A stretch of DNA of 64,000 bases from the NCBI RefSeq assembly GCF_014066305.1, contig NW_023501120.1, positions 62,001 to 126,000 on the forward strand, read 5' to 3'. Both the position numbers and the translations under genes were made by a program. Below the pieces are notes generated by a model. The model was not told where the DNA came from. It made no database searches and saw only the letters and a list, made by a program, of their open reading frames with translations. The stretch is from Letharia columbiana. Its lineage: Eukaryota > Ascomycota > Lecanoromycetes > Lecanorales > Parmeliaceae. Positions 1 to 10,593 of the stretch are shown one piece after another. Every line of letters begins with the position of its first letter. The first letter of the stretch is position 1.

Positions 1-302
1 ACCCCTACCGGATCAAGCTACTGCGACAATGCAAGTAGGCATGGCCTTCAACACTTGAGCATTCATGATTGGATTATTGGGTGTTCAGATTGGTAGCCTT
101 ATGGTGTTCTGTTAGCTCCCGGAGAAAAGTGGGGCGCAGTGCATGATGCATAAGGCTGCCAGGCTGATTCTATATCGCGCACCATGTGACTTGACGCACC
201 ACAGCAAACAAGAACTACCACTCTCAGCCATGCGCCTGAGACATACGGCGCCTTGTAGCCTTTTGGTCTGGTAGTTTTGAAGCACTCTCCTTGTCGTTTT
301 CC
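1..302. other. Intergenic, upstream of first gene
   Basis: I see no supportable gene here. The reading frame of the downstream gene is closed by a stop at 237-239, so its first possible ATG is at 303. Open frames on the minus strand in this stretch have no recognisable domain and look like chance frames. Confidence 0.5.
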
Positions 303-2088
303 ATGGCCGTGGAGCAAGCCCAGGAGTTGCAACCGCTTGACAAGTCGATGATGGCTGCTAGATTTGACGACAGTAGAACCAAAGAACCGGAGACGTGGTA
401 TAAGGTCGTCCATAACGCCGGTCCTGAAGAAGTTGCTGAGTCGCCATCGAATAGCGAGGATGAGCTGCACATGTCCCACGGTAGATGTCTTGTCTAGCCA
501 GCACCTGATTCTATGTCTCTAATCCTGAACCAGACGAGAGTACAACCTCAGTATCACGACCATGTGGCTCTCAGAAGGTTGCCTTATTGACAACGAAGCC
601 TTATCAGCCGGCCAAGTTGACAGAGTCAGAAAAGCTAGAGCCACTAGAAAAAGACTACCGCGACCTGCAAAAAGCCTACGACGACGCACGACGAGACTTA
701 CATTCTTCAAGTCGGGAGAACAGAGACCAGTCGCTCGAATTGCGGGATATCAAGCGCCATCTTGCCAAATCGCAAGAGCAGAACACACAACTCCGCGAGC
801 AAAATGGCCTACTGCAGGAAGCTTACCAGGCCCATCGAGCTCGTGGAGAAAAGCTTTCCAAGAGTGAGAGAAACAAGTACAACGAACGTTTCGAGATGTT
901 CGAGAACCACATATCCCACCTTCAACATGAGCGCCACAAACGAGAAACCCATATGGAGTTCCTGACCGAGCAGACCCGAGAGGCAAACGATGGCAAGGAG
1001 CGGCTCGAGGCAGAAGCGCGAAAGTTGCAGAGACAGATAAGGGACTTGTCCGCTAACTTGACAGAGTGCAGAGACGATCTACTCCGGCTGCAGCCTACAA
1101 GCCAAGTATCTGACAATGAGATCTCCGAGCAATTTTCAAACCTGGACCAGCAGATTGCGGGGTGGGTCGATGACAAAACTGAAGATTCAACGGTGTTGGA
1201 AGAGAAGTTCGGAAGCATCAAAACAGTGGACGGCTTACCTGAGATGCTGAGGATGTTTGCAACCCCTGACCACCTACGGCTCGCAAAAAAATACCCCAGT
1301 TCGCAGCCATTGCTCTTGCGGTATTTTGTCCACTGCTATCTGCGGACCTTCATCCTGAGTAGCGACGTCTATCTCTTCGGACTTGACGCACGCACCATTG
1401 CGCTACTACGGGGCATGGAGGAAGGGATCAAGCAGCTTGAGCCATGTCGAGGTACTTCTACCCTCCTTGTCATTGGCATTTGACCCACACCACTGAAATA
1501 AGCACAGACGAAAAGACACTGCGGAACTGGAGGTCCGAGACCCTCCAAGGTCTACTCAAGATGGACAGCTTCATCGAGGAACAGAGCCGACAGGCAAAAC
1601 TGGCATCCCAAACCCTATCCTCAGCCCTCTCCGCCCTCACCTCGGCCTCTCCAAACGACGACGACGCAGACTCAGCCGAGCTCCACAAGCAAATCATCCA
1701 ACCGACCATCCACCTCGCCACCAAGCTCCGCCTCTCAACAACCGACTACCGCCTCACTTTCCACCCCTTCACGCGCGACCCCGGCAAAACCAGCACAGCC
1801 TATCACCAAGAGATCCCAAACTGCAGCATGGTCGACATAACGACGCACAAGATCGTCCGACCGGACAGCATGCTCAAGGTCGGTGACGACGGCCGCGTCG
1901 GCGAAGAGATGCTCGTTGTGTCGCCGGCGCTGGTGCGGGAACACACGGACGGCAAGGGAAGAGTCATGGTGTGCAAGCCGACGGTTCTGGTCAGGCTGGA
2001 CGAGCCGATGGGGAAGCGCAGCCGTGGGATCAGGGCGTTGGGGGCTTGGACGCCGAGTTGGTTGGTTGGGGATGATGGGGTCGAGTGA
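303..2088 (+). CDS. Coiled-coil protein of unknown function
   Basis: Three-exon model: 303-480, 534-1451, 1508-2088, giving 558 residues. The introns (53 and 56 bp) have GT...CAG ends and both joins keep frame. The ATG at 303 is the first after an in-frame stop at 237. From about residue 75 to 245 the protein is rich in E, K, R, Q and L in heptad-like spacing, as in a long coiled coil. A smaller globular part follows, with a W-R-S-E-T-L-Q-G-L segment just after the second intron. The far C-terminus is a compact, basic, loop-rich segment. No catalytic motif, signal peptide or membrane span is visible. It resembles in style, not in recognisable sequence, the larger coiled-coil gene at 26.7 kb. 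The function is unknown; a scaffold or cytoskeletal role is only a guess from composition. Confidence 0.72.
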
Positions 2089-2723
2089 GGGCAATGGAGG
2101 TGGTTACGGGAGGCACGGGATTGCATTTCTAGCTTGTACGATCTTGCTTTACTGCCGGTGCGGCCCAAAAGACCTATTTATCTGAGGGATAAAAAGCGCG
2201 GCCTTTGAAATCAACGCTTCCACGATTAGATAAAGCTTCATCGTGGCCGAGATCAGCGCACTCCCCCCCACCCCCCAACTAATCACTCCGCTGCTTAAAC
2301 TAGCAATCTCCCAAGAATCCGTTTCGTGAAGCCTTCGACTCTATGCCGACGGCTCCGAGGTTCTAGGCACCCGGCACAGTCGACACTGTCACTCCCAACA
2401 GGCACATTGTTCTGGACAGCTTGGCCCGCCTCTCCCATTTCCGACCGTTCATACGGCTGGGTACTAGAGGCACCGTGACGGCTCAAGAATGTTCGCAACG
2501 GATTGACCCGTGATCCTTCCCTCAACGCCATTGAACTCCGCATCTATCACACACAAGGGTGTCGTAGCACTCTGATACATCGGTGCCATTCATCCAATGA
2601 TGGCATCGAATGCAAGAACCCCCTAGTCGTGTTCGGGCGGGGACCAAGTTGTCCTCTGAATTGCGCGGTCTTCTCCGCTTTCTGTTCAAGGGAGAAGTTG
2701 GAGTTTTGGCGGCCTTGTAAGGT
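2089..2723. other. Convergent intergenic region
   Basis: This lies between the 3' ends of two convergent genes and should hold both 3' UTRs and polyadenylation signals. It includes a poly-C-rich patch near 2263-2278. I see no gene. Confidence 0.4.
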
Positions 2724-4771
2724 TCAATGTTGGGGGGAAGGATCTTTCGATGGAGCGAAATCAAATTCCCCGGACAAAGTGTCTGCGTGACAATAGTCTA
2801 AGATCAATACTTGTTCAAGCAATTGAGTCTGTACAGGAATGAAGAGGGTAGACATACTAGATACATTGCAAGGACATGAATTACACGACACTATCCTACA
2901 TGATGTCATATCCGGCGATCTCAGCGCTGAAGGAGTTGGAGCAGACTTGATCCCCGGCATACTCAAGGAGTTAGTAGTGGGGGAATAATCCAGACCTGGC
3001 TCAGACGATGGTTCGGAGACTCCGCCCTGGCTGCCTACCAGGAGGTCATGGGGGTCCGACCAACTCCATCCATCTTCTGGATAAGATGTTGAACAAGTGA
3101 CTGGTGAAGCCTGAAGATCCAGAAGTTCGAGAACCGTTTGGCCTTGTAGTGCAGAATCACCAAGATCATCCGAAGTTTCGTCCGTTGAAACATCGAGATA
3201 AAGGGAAAGGCGAGGTCGAAATGAGCCTTCGACATCAAGTGCGTTGTTGCAAGAGAAACATCGACCAAGCATTGAATTTTCGGTGGCGTTGGTGACTCGG
3301 GGTACTGGTCTTCGAAAAATATTCTCGGGAGAAACGATCTCTGAGAGTGAGGTCAAAGAGGGAGCCGAAGTTTTTTGAGAAAGTAGCGGTGATGGCTCCC
3401 CACTCAGATCCGTGGAGCCGAGTCCTTGAGTGTTGTGTGCTGAGCAGAAGTGGGCGAAAGGTCTTAAATCTTCTTCTAGCTCTCTGGGGCTATCATTTGG
3501 GACAATTTCCCACTCGAACACAGCTTTTCTGCTCCAAAGACAGTAAGCGTGGTCGAGGGTATGGCAATTATCTCTCTGGCTGTCTAAGACTTGAGCTCGC
3601 CCTGCGATGTGGATCATGTGGTGGGCAAGGTTGCGAAGGAGATTTTTCTGAGCTTCACTGAATGCGTTCCCCGTGATGCAGGGTGACTCCAGCCGCTTTT
3701 TTGGCCGTCAGTAACAGTGATGCTGAAGATGCATAAACTGGCTTACCTCGTCTGAATGGGATACTGAAGTCGAGTAACCTACAGCAATGGTGGTTCCAAG
3801 GAGCACTAAGAACAGTGCCTTCAGAACGCCTACAGAAGCATTTGCCAGTCTTTGTAAATCCAGAGCACGTTCCAGGCCGTGAATGATCGAATATCCCAAA
3901 GGTCCGAAGAGCTGTAGTGTAAGTAGCTGGTGTCCGTCCCCCAGTTACGGAGGATCGACGAAGTCTCAACTAAGACTCGAAGCGCTTTGCTGAGGTTACC
4001 GGGCACAAAAGTCGACAGCAGTATTTCCGCTTTGGTGGAGGAAAACATCCAGACGCGGCTATATGACCTGGTTTCGCTCTTTCATCTAGGACCCACTCCG
4101 CACAGTCCGAGGCGATGCTTTCAAGGTCCCAGTGGACTTGTTGGTCGAATATATGGTCTGTGTTCCCGATGAGAATTGTATCAGAGGTCCGCAGGATCTT
4201 GTCGTACTGCTCCTGGCTACACGGAAAGACTGTACCGTTAGTGATGTTCAACAGTGAATGGGAAACTCAGGGTACCTCGAGCATAGACGTCAAAGTCTTT
4301 TAGGGAGTATGAAACACAGTCCATCCATTGATGTTTAGGCTCTCGACCGTAGCGAGAGAGTTTGTTAGAAGTGCATGAACTGCAAGGCCAAGATCCAGAA
4401 CACTAGGAGAAATCATTAATGAAGGGCAACCATGAGGGTTGCAAACCCACCGGTATTTTCAGAGCTCTGCATCTCAAGCACGCCCCTTTCTCCCGCACGA
4501 TCGCAACTTTCGCATGAGCCATGATGTCAAACTTTGCACGTTTGCGCTTGGGTTTGGTAAGAATTCCAAGAGGAAGTGTTGAGCATCCGGGATTACCTTG
4601 GAGGGAACTGAGTGGATTCTGGTTCGTTTGCGCCTCGCATTGCGCAGGACCAGTGGACGACGTGTGATCGACTGGGAGCTTGTCTGGCTGGAAAACTGTC
4701 TCACGGTCGATGCCAGACTCGTCAAGGAGGCGCAAAGCTTCAGGGGAAAAGAACTCAGCAACATCGTCCAT
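2724..4771 (-). CDS. Zn2Cys6-like fungal transcription factor
   Basis: Six exons read on the minus strand: 4771-4451, 4402-4276, 4229-4138, 4078-3977, 3911-3747, 3695-2724, giving 592 residues. The N-terminal region is acidic (start M-D-D-V-A-E-F-F). A zinc cluster is split by the first intron, and joining the exons gives C-L-R-C-x6-C-x5-C-x2-C, the start of the fungal Zn2Cys6 DNA-binding motif. The last ligand lies further on (W-M-D-C), the longer spacing seen in one subgroup of these regulators. A basic stretch (K-P-K-R-K-R-A-K) just before it could serve as a nuclear signal. A hydrophobic segment around K-A-L-F-L-V-L-L-G-T-T lies in the fifth exon. The C-terminal exon is Ser/Pro/Thr-rich, like an activation domain. 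Introns 1, 2, 4 and 5 are well supported by frame; the third (4079-4137) is the least certain join. Targets cannot be inferred. Confidence 0.68.
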
Positions 4772-5074
4772 GATCAGTGTAGTTGAAGACAAGACGAGAT
4801 AATGGCCCAGTGTCCATGATCTGCCTTGGTTTGGGACGGGTGTAGGTAGTTTTGTACTGCGCATCTGATGATTAGGGCGAGGCTGAAACCGCCACACCGT
4901 GGCCCAAATCCAGTAAAGCGAAGACTGTTACACCGAAGTACTTCTTTCAAGACTAGTCTTCTCACATACATTCGGTGAGACATTGTTCACTGCCTAAGGT
5001 TCTTCACCGGACACATAATGGTACCCTTTGAGGGTCTCCGCCATTCTATTCCATTCGACTCAGAAACTTCACTT

Positions 5075-5084
5075 GTATTGTCGA
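5075..5084. repeat. Left target-site duplication
   Basis: The sequence gtattgtcga abuts the left inverted repeat of the element at 5085-5660 and is repeated exactly at 5661-5670 on the other side. The next base (g) also matches, so the duplication is 10 or 11 bp. That length fits Mutator-like insertion (usually 8-11 bp). Confidence 0.85.
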
Positions 5085-5660
5085 GGGCAAATTACATTTT
5101 CATACCCCAAAGTATGGAGTTCTTACATTTCAATACCCCATATTTCACTTTTTTCCGTACCCCAAAAGGGTAGACAATTGTGAGTTACCATCTAGAGGGG
5201 TATGATATTGTGATTACCATAGTGGCGAAGAATTGCTATCTAAGGGTCTACTTTCAGAATTCAACTAAATCCGAGTAAAGACCCCTCATTAACGTCGGCG
5301 CCATTGGGACTCCAGAATCGCGATAATTTTCTTGTGGGGCGCGTTAACGTCGCATAGGAATTGGCCTTCGGGGCGGGCTTTCGGGGCGGGATGGGGTAGG
5401 TAGCCCTAAAACTCGAGCCAAGCCGGTAGCCAAATAGCCTCTGAGTGACCCCTATCGATAAGGATGTTGTGCACCGAGGCACCGAGGATAGCGCCTCCCA
5501 GCCTAAATATACTCTACCCTACTAGAAAATATCTAGTTACATACACTTGCCATTTATATCTACATGTTAATAGTAATTTACATTTCCATATCCCAGGGGA
5601 ATGGTATCTTACGACTTCACACCCAAAGTTTGGTGAGAGGTATGAACATGTAATTTGCCC
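5085..5660. mobile_element. Mutator-like MITE (non-autonomous, 576 bp)
   Basis: The left end reads gggcaaattacattttcata and the right end read in reverse gives gggcaaattacatgttcata. The two termini match at 21 of the first 22 positions. A perfect 10-11 bp direct repeat flanks both ends (5075-5084 and 5661-5670). Weaker matching continues inward (ATACCCC-like and CCAAA-like blocks on both arms). The interior is AT-rich with several copies of a tacccca-like motif and no plausible transposase, so the element must depend on a transposase elsewhere. The long duplication with terminal inverted repeats is known for MULE-class elements; assignment to that class is inference from length alone. The near-perfect ends and exact duplication suggest a fairly recent insertion not yet eroded by repeat-induced mutation. 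Confidence 0.82.
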
Positions 5661-5670
5661 GTATTGTCGA
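5661..5670. repeat. Right target-site duplication
   Basis: Exact copy of 5075-5084 on the far side of the inverted-repeat element. The stretch from here to the next gene at 5938 holds no other feature I can support. Confidence 0.85.
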
Positions 5671-5937
5671 GATCAGCTAAATGATTGGCTATGAACATTA
5701 CGAATTGCAGCGGGTATTCATGCTGTTTCTGTTATGGTCGGCAAATCATCGATCCTACAGCCTCGCCACAATGGTGGTGTGGGGCAACATGCTGCCTATA
5801 CCTGCTTCCCCCTTTTCACCCTCTCATCGCATCATCCTCAACTTTATTCCCGTCACTGAATTCTCTCGAAAAGTTTCATCGACTGTCGCACGTAACGAAG
5901 CTTTTTTAACTCCTGTCATAAACTGTCTATCTGTGAT

Positions 5938-8332
5938 ATGGAGATGCAACCATTACAGACCCGTCTTGCTGGTCGTCAGCCCACTCTGGAATCCCAGCGG
6001 TCTGCTCATGACCATTCTCAACCCAACACGCAGGCTCCTCATCGCTTTTTGTATAATCTGGTTCCTGCTAGCCTTCGGCGGAATCCCAGCAACTTTCAAG
6101 GGGGTAGCGAGGTCGATGCCGCCCTCGCTGCGGCGGCAAAGCAACATAGAAACGGTACTCGCTTCTTGAATGAGTACGCACATATTAGCCGTCGAAGCAA
6201 GCTTCCGCTTCATAATATCTTCGACCTCTTTGTGCGATTACCTCCAGGGACCAGTACAAGTCAGTCCTTGAAACGCTGGTTTCGCCAGGTTGTCTCTGCT
6301 AATAAAGTCGTCCAGTAATTGAAAGACGGGACTTCTCAGCAAATGACAAAACACTAGACGACTGGCTGGACTGGGTACACATGGTGTCAAACGTACAATG
6401 GGAAAATATGTTCGTGATGTGGTTGGTATTTTCTTATCAAATGCGTCAGTCGTTGTACCCGATTGACTTATGAGTCAGCTCATGTACAGTGGAGAATGCC
6501 CACACCAACGCCGAAGCCCCTTACCGGCTACTTACGTTCATGCCTTCGCACGTCGAGCGACTCAAAGGAGTACCCCGTAGGGCTTTGGCATACCTTCTTT
6601 CTCAAGAGCCAAGCTGGGAAATTTCCGCCGATCTGCTAAGTGGTATTGCAGAAGCAGCCGAGCACCCCTCTTTAGAAGTGGAGGGATCTGTGACACTACC
6701 GTCTGAGAGTAAGTCAAGCCAGCTTTCAGAGAGCGCTCTTCCCCACAGCCAAAGTGGCTCTGCGGCCTCAAGCCCGAGTCAGACTACAGATGCCATGGAC
6801 GGTACATCGAACCCTCTGCCCACCGAATTCACTTTGTACTGGCAGTCGAAAGCTCCAAGATACAGTGGTGACTTAGATACCTACATCTGGCAGCCTTACC
6901 GAAAGCCTCCTCCGTTCACCTTCGTTAAATTGCATATTGTCAACACAGAAACACCGCAAAACTTGAGGATGATACTTCTCTTTAAAGAGACTCGCTCCTT
7001 GTGTGATTTCCGGAATCGACACCAAAGTATTGCCCGACAGCAGGTTGCCACCGAAGCCTGGTCGTCTGTTACTGAATTGGCACGATCGATATTGGCGGTG
7101 CTTGAAACGATACTGTCAGACATGGTCAACTTCTTGCAATGTACCTCGAAAGAAATAACTAGACTGGTATGCTCGACATACGAAGAAGATCATGCATCCA
7201 GTTTCAAATATGCTGATGAAGATATAGACATTCGAGGGCCGTGCCTATCCTCGTGTTGAAAAAATACAGTATCTGATACACATGAATGATTGCAGGAAAC
7301 GAGCGGAGCTCGATATGAGGCAAGACGCTAAGCAACTTGAAGATTTCATCAAGACCATCCAATCACTAGCACCGCCTCCACAAAGCCTGGACAAAGAGAT
7401 TAAGACGTTGGGCGCTCGGACAGCCGATTTCGAAGAAATTCTCAAGGAACTTGCGATTCGTGGGACAGCCATTGATAGCCTGCAAAAAGAGGTGAGTGCA
7501 GGGAATGTTAGACAGGACACCGCTAGACTATGTTTGTCCGCTGACAATCTGACCGTAGATCGAATCTCAAAATAGCCTACAGTCACGCAACTCTTCTTTA
7601 CTGACATTTCTTGCCGCCGTATATATACCGCTAGCTTTTGTCACCGTGAGTCAGTTTATGTATTCGCTACAGCTGTCGACTGATTTCAAGCAGTCATTTC
7701 TCGGCATGAACATTACCGAGACGTCAGCCCCCCTCATCCCTAGTTCAAGCAGCATTCCATCCAATAATAGTCAAACAAACAGCACTCAGTCAAATAGTAC
7801 TCAGTCAAATAGCACCCAGTCGAACAGCAGTGCAGACGACTCGACTCCACTTCTATGGGACCTTCGATGGTTTGCGATACTGTCGGTGCCGCTGTTATTC
7901 GCTACCATAATCCTTCCACTGATCGCTGGTCCCCTCGTACGATGGCTTCTGCAGACGTACCTCAGATTCAGAAAGTTCTGGCGCTTTGCCCTCCCCGTCA
8001 CGGTCGTAGTGTACATCGTTTGCTATTACTCATTAACTGAGGTTGAGGGGGGCGTCGTTATCCGTCTCATTCTGTTCAGCATATGCGACGTTTCTGTAAT
8101 TTTGATTGGGGGTGTTCGAGCGCTCCGTACTAGAGGCACCAAGGGGGAAAGAGTGAGATGGTGGACGTTTGTAACGTTCTCAATCGGGTGTCTAGCAGCT
8201 GACCTGGTTAGCATGAACCGGGAACGATTTTTGTGGGGTTTTGTTGCTTGGGGGGTATTGTTTCTTTTGTTCCTATACTCATATCGAGAGGAGTGGGTAG
8301 CTAGGAGACCCCGTACAAGCTCATCATCGTGA
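5938..8332 (+). CDS. CorA-like multi-pass membrane protein
   Basis: Six exons: 5938-6253, 6316-6444, 6490-7240, 7296-7491, 7559-7645, 7694-8332, giving 705 residues; all joins keep frame. Residues 1-490 are soluble with a helical stretch before the membrane (I-E-S-Q-N-S-L-Q-S-R-N-S). Then come a hydrophobic span (L-L-T-F-L-A-A-V-Y-I-P-L-A-F-V-T) and, at about 494-500, S-F-L-G-M-N-I. That is the G-M-N signature that ends the first membrane helix of CorA magnesium channels. Classical CorA has one more helix. Here the G-M-N is followed by a Ser/Thr/Asn-rich loop with repeated N-S-T sequons and then about five more hydrophobic segments to the C-terminus. Function is probably ion transport or a derived membrane role. 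The extra helices mean that simple magnesium-channel function should not be assumed. The second of two closely spaced ATGs (5944) is an alternative start. Confidence 0.78.
7778..7828 (+). repeat. 15-bp coding minisatellite (N-glycosylation sequons)
   Basis: Three tandem 15-bp units starting at 7778, 7793 and 7808, followed by a partial fourth. Each encodes N-S-T-Q-S. The units differ only at synonymous positions, showing selection for the protein repeat. It sits in the loop after the G-M-N motif of the CorA-like protein and adds several N-x-T/S sequons. Confidence 0.85.
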
Positions 8333-9408
8333 GTTCATCAGGCTACAGACTACTTTGACATATTGGCACAATTTTGCCATGGCGTCGCTCAATCGCGGGT
8401 TGGCACAGGGCACATATCTACTCAAGACATCTACATATTCTAGTAGCAACTCAGTCACTTCAAATTTATTATGTCCTTGGTAATTGATAGCAACACTCAT
8501 GTCTCTGATCCGTAATCAGTCACCATACGTACGTCCTCGTAGCATAACGGCAGTGTATCAGACTCACAACTTGAAGATCCAGAATCGGGATCTCGATACA
8601 GGTACCACAGACACTACAGGTTTAGATAAGAAAAATGGCAGTCTTCACACCACTTCGCCATGATACGGTACAAAGCAAATCATAGAAGCGCCATATCGAA
8701 CACTCGATGCTGCGAAGGGCAGATTATCCGCAGTCTTACAGACGGACCACCTATATTATACGGCTGATTAGCAGCGAGCCCAAAGAGCTCTCGGCTTGCG
8801 GCATGAAGACACCAGACCTCGAAAAGATAAGTTGAGCCACAAGCGCCATGCGCTTCTTTGGAACAGCCACGGGCGAATATGGCCGTGCGTTACGAGAGAA
8901 ATGAGACCCTTGACATTCGAGCAGAGATCGACTGCGTATACCACCTTCACTCTGTGGCTGCTGTTCGCTTAGGGCTGAGGCTTTGAATTGTAGCCTTTGA
9001 TATCGCGACCGGAGCATGCTAGTCGTTGGACTGGGGCACTTTGATGGTTCCAACAAGTATTGGATCTCGGAAAGACGGTACGCTCTCAAATAAGCTAACC
9101 TTGAGTAATACTGCACTAGTGCGTATCAATGCATTCGCGATCATTTTCGGCGATCTCGCTAAAGGAGAAGATGATGGAGTTGATACACATTCATACATTG
9201 TAGACAAATTCAGTACTAGGGTGACCTCGACTCGAAGCTCGACCTTCTTGGTTTCTTCCATTCTTCCTAAGACCTGCCTCGAGCAAATGTATCCAAGGGC
9301 GCAACAGTTGAAGCGCGACCTGGACCATTCTACAGATCCCCCAACCTCGAATCAGGCACTGCAGGCCACGTCCAGTCTACCTGCCTTCTTTCTCTTTTCC
9401 AGAATCCG
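8333..9408. other. Gene-poor interval
   Basis: Apart from the tRNA-like segment at 8533 I see no supportable gene. Short open frames on both strands at 8751-9412 overlap one another. One minus-strand frame near 9019-9261 may hold 3' parts of the next locus, but no domain is recognisable. Confidence 0.4.
8533..8609 (+). tRNA. tRNA-like sequence, probably a degenerate tRNA relic
   Basis: A D-arm-like stretch (tagcataacgg, close to the pol III A-box consensus) is followed by an anticodon-arm-like segment with loop ctcacaa. Then comes a T-arm-like hairpin gatcc...ggatc with seven bases between. The acceptor arms (gtcctcg and the 3' side) do not pair well, and the T loop lacks TTCGA in the expected place. 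An intact tRNA is therefore unlikely. If real, the loop would read CAC (Val), but this is weak. Confidence 0.28.
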
Positions 9409-10108
9409 CTAAAAATGACGCCAGTTCTCACAGGCCGCGGGACCCTTGACGAGAACGATGAGCATAACACCAATCACGATCAGAGGACGGAACACAACGC
9501 AGGCCTCAGCAAGCACGAAACTGTACCACGGCAGGACCTTATCTTCCAAACCTCTAACGCAGGGAAGCATATTGGACCAGAACACCTATGACACCAGTCA
9601 TGACCCACTGGCCAGCATATGCAGCATAGCCCGAGCGCTGATCGCCGCAAAGGTGTTGTACTTGGACGGCTGAGACACTGCAGAAAGAAAATAAGGATGT
9701 GAACACCGAACATGACAGTTGTAGCCAATACGCCGAATGCGACGCCATCAGTCATGCTAAGGCTTGCGGGCCCACTAGCCAGTTGCTTCTTGCGACTAGA
9801 ACCGTGGTGAACGCCGTGCCGAATGTGACGGAGAAGGCAAAGATTAAATGGTATGACGGTAATGGAGAAAGTGCGCAGTGCAAGAGCAGCACCACCATCG
9901 TTGATGCGGCTGAGAAAGAAGGCTCGTTTGTCGTATTGCTGTTGAGTGAAAAATTGGCGTGTTGCTCGAGTCCATAGGTGGCTTCTCCATGGGTGACTTT
10001 GGTTAGGAGAAAGATGAGGTCGAAGTCTCCGGAAGCTTTTGGTTTTCCAACTCGCCTGGTCAGTCTGAGGTAGAAGCAAGGAGAAATGCTCGATGTCGAC
10101 AAAGCCAT
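9409..10108 (-). CDS. Multi-pass membrane protein locus, exon structure unresolved
   Basis: Several minus-strand frames carry strongly hydrophobic segments. One is S-T-M-V-V-L-L-L-H in one frame; F-G-V-L-A-T-T-V-M-F-G in a second; and V-L-P-W-Y-S-F-V-L-A-E-A-C then P-L-I-V-I-G-V-M-L-I-V-L-V at the 3' end, stopping at 9409. A good candidate intron joins the A-R-A-M-L-H-M-L-A-S segment to L-E-D-K-V-L-P-W near 9550-9607. Another acceptor with a strong pyrimidine tract ends near 9679. I could not build one continuous frame from the ATG at 10108, so the locus may have more introns or be damaged. The family is not recognised. Confidence 0.35.
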
Positions 10109-10593
10109 TTGAAGACAAGATCCACTGTACAGGCTCGATCTTCTCCAGCTTCCTGGAGAGTGTTTACCTAGAGTACACAGAGCTTATTCCAACTGAAAGA
10201 GTGAAATGTATGGGATCGGAACCGCTTGCGGTGGGAGTAAGCTAGAATATTAAGAGCAGCAGTCACTTTCCTGCAATGAAATGGCCATATTTAATTTGTT
10301 ACTTCGTGCGATCTCAATGACGGATTGCTATGCTTTGCGCCTGCTTCTTGGGATACAGACCGCGAAAAGGCCACGTAGGAAGGTCAAGAGCTCGTACTGA
10401 AACCAATGTTCTTACAGTAAAAGATGGGCACCTGATATTTGTACAAGAATCACACCCTGCAGAGAATCATGCTACGCCGGGAGAATCAAGTTCAGCGATA
10501 TGCTGACGCCATCAAGTGTGAGTGAGCCCACCAGTGTGTCTCGGTATTGCTGTTGAAGTCCCGTTACGCGAGGCAGGACAGACCTGGTCTAAT
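10109..10593. other. Intergenic
   Basis: No gene or repeat that I can support. It contains the presumed promoter of the minus-strand membrane-protein locus and the 3' flank of the F-box gene. Confidence 0.4.
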
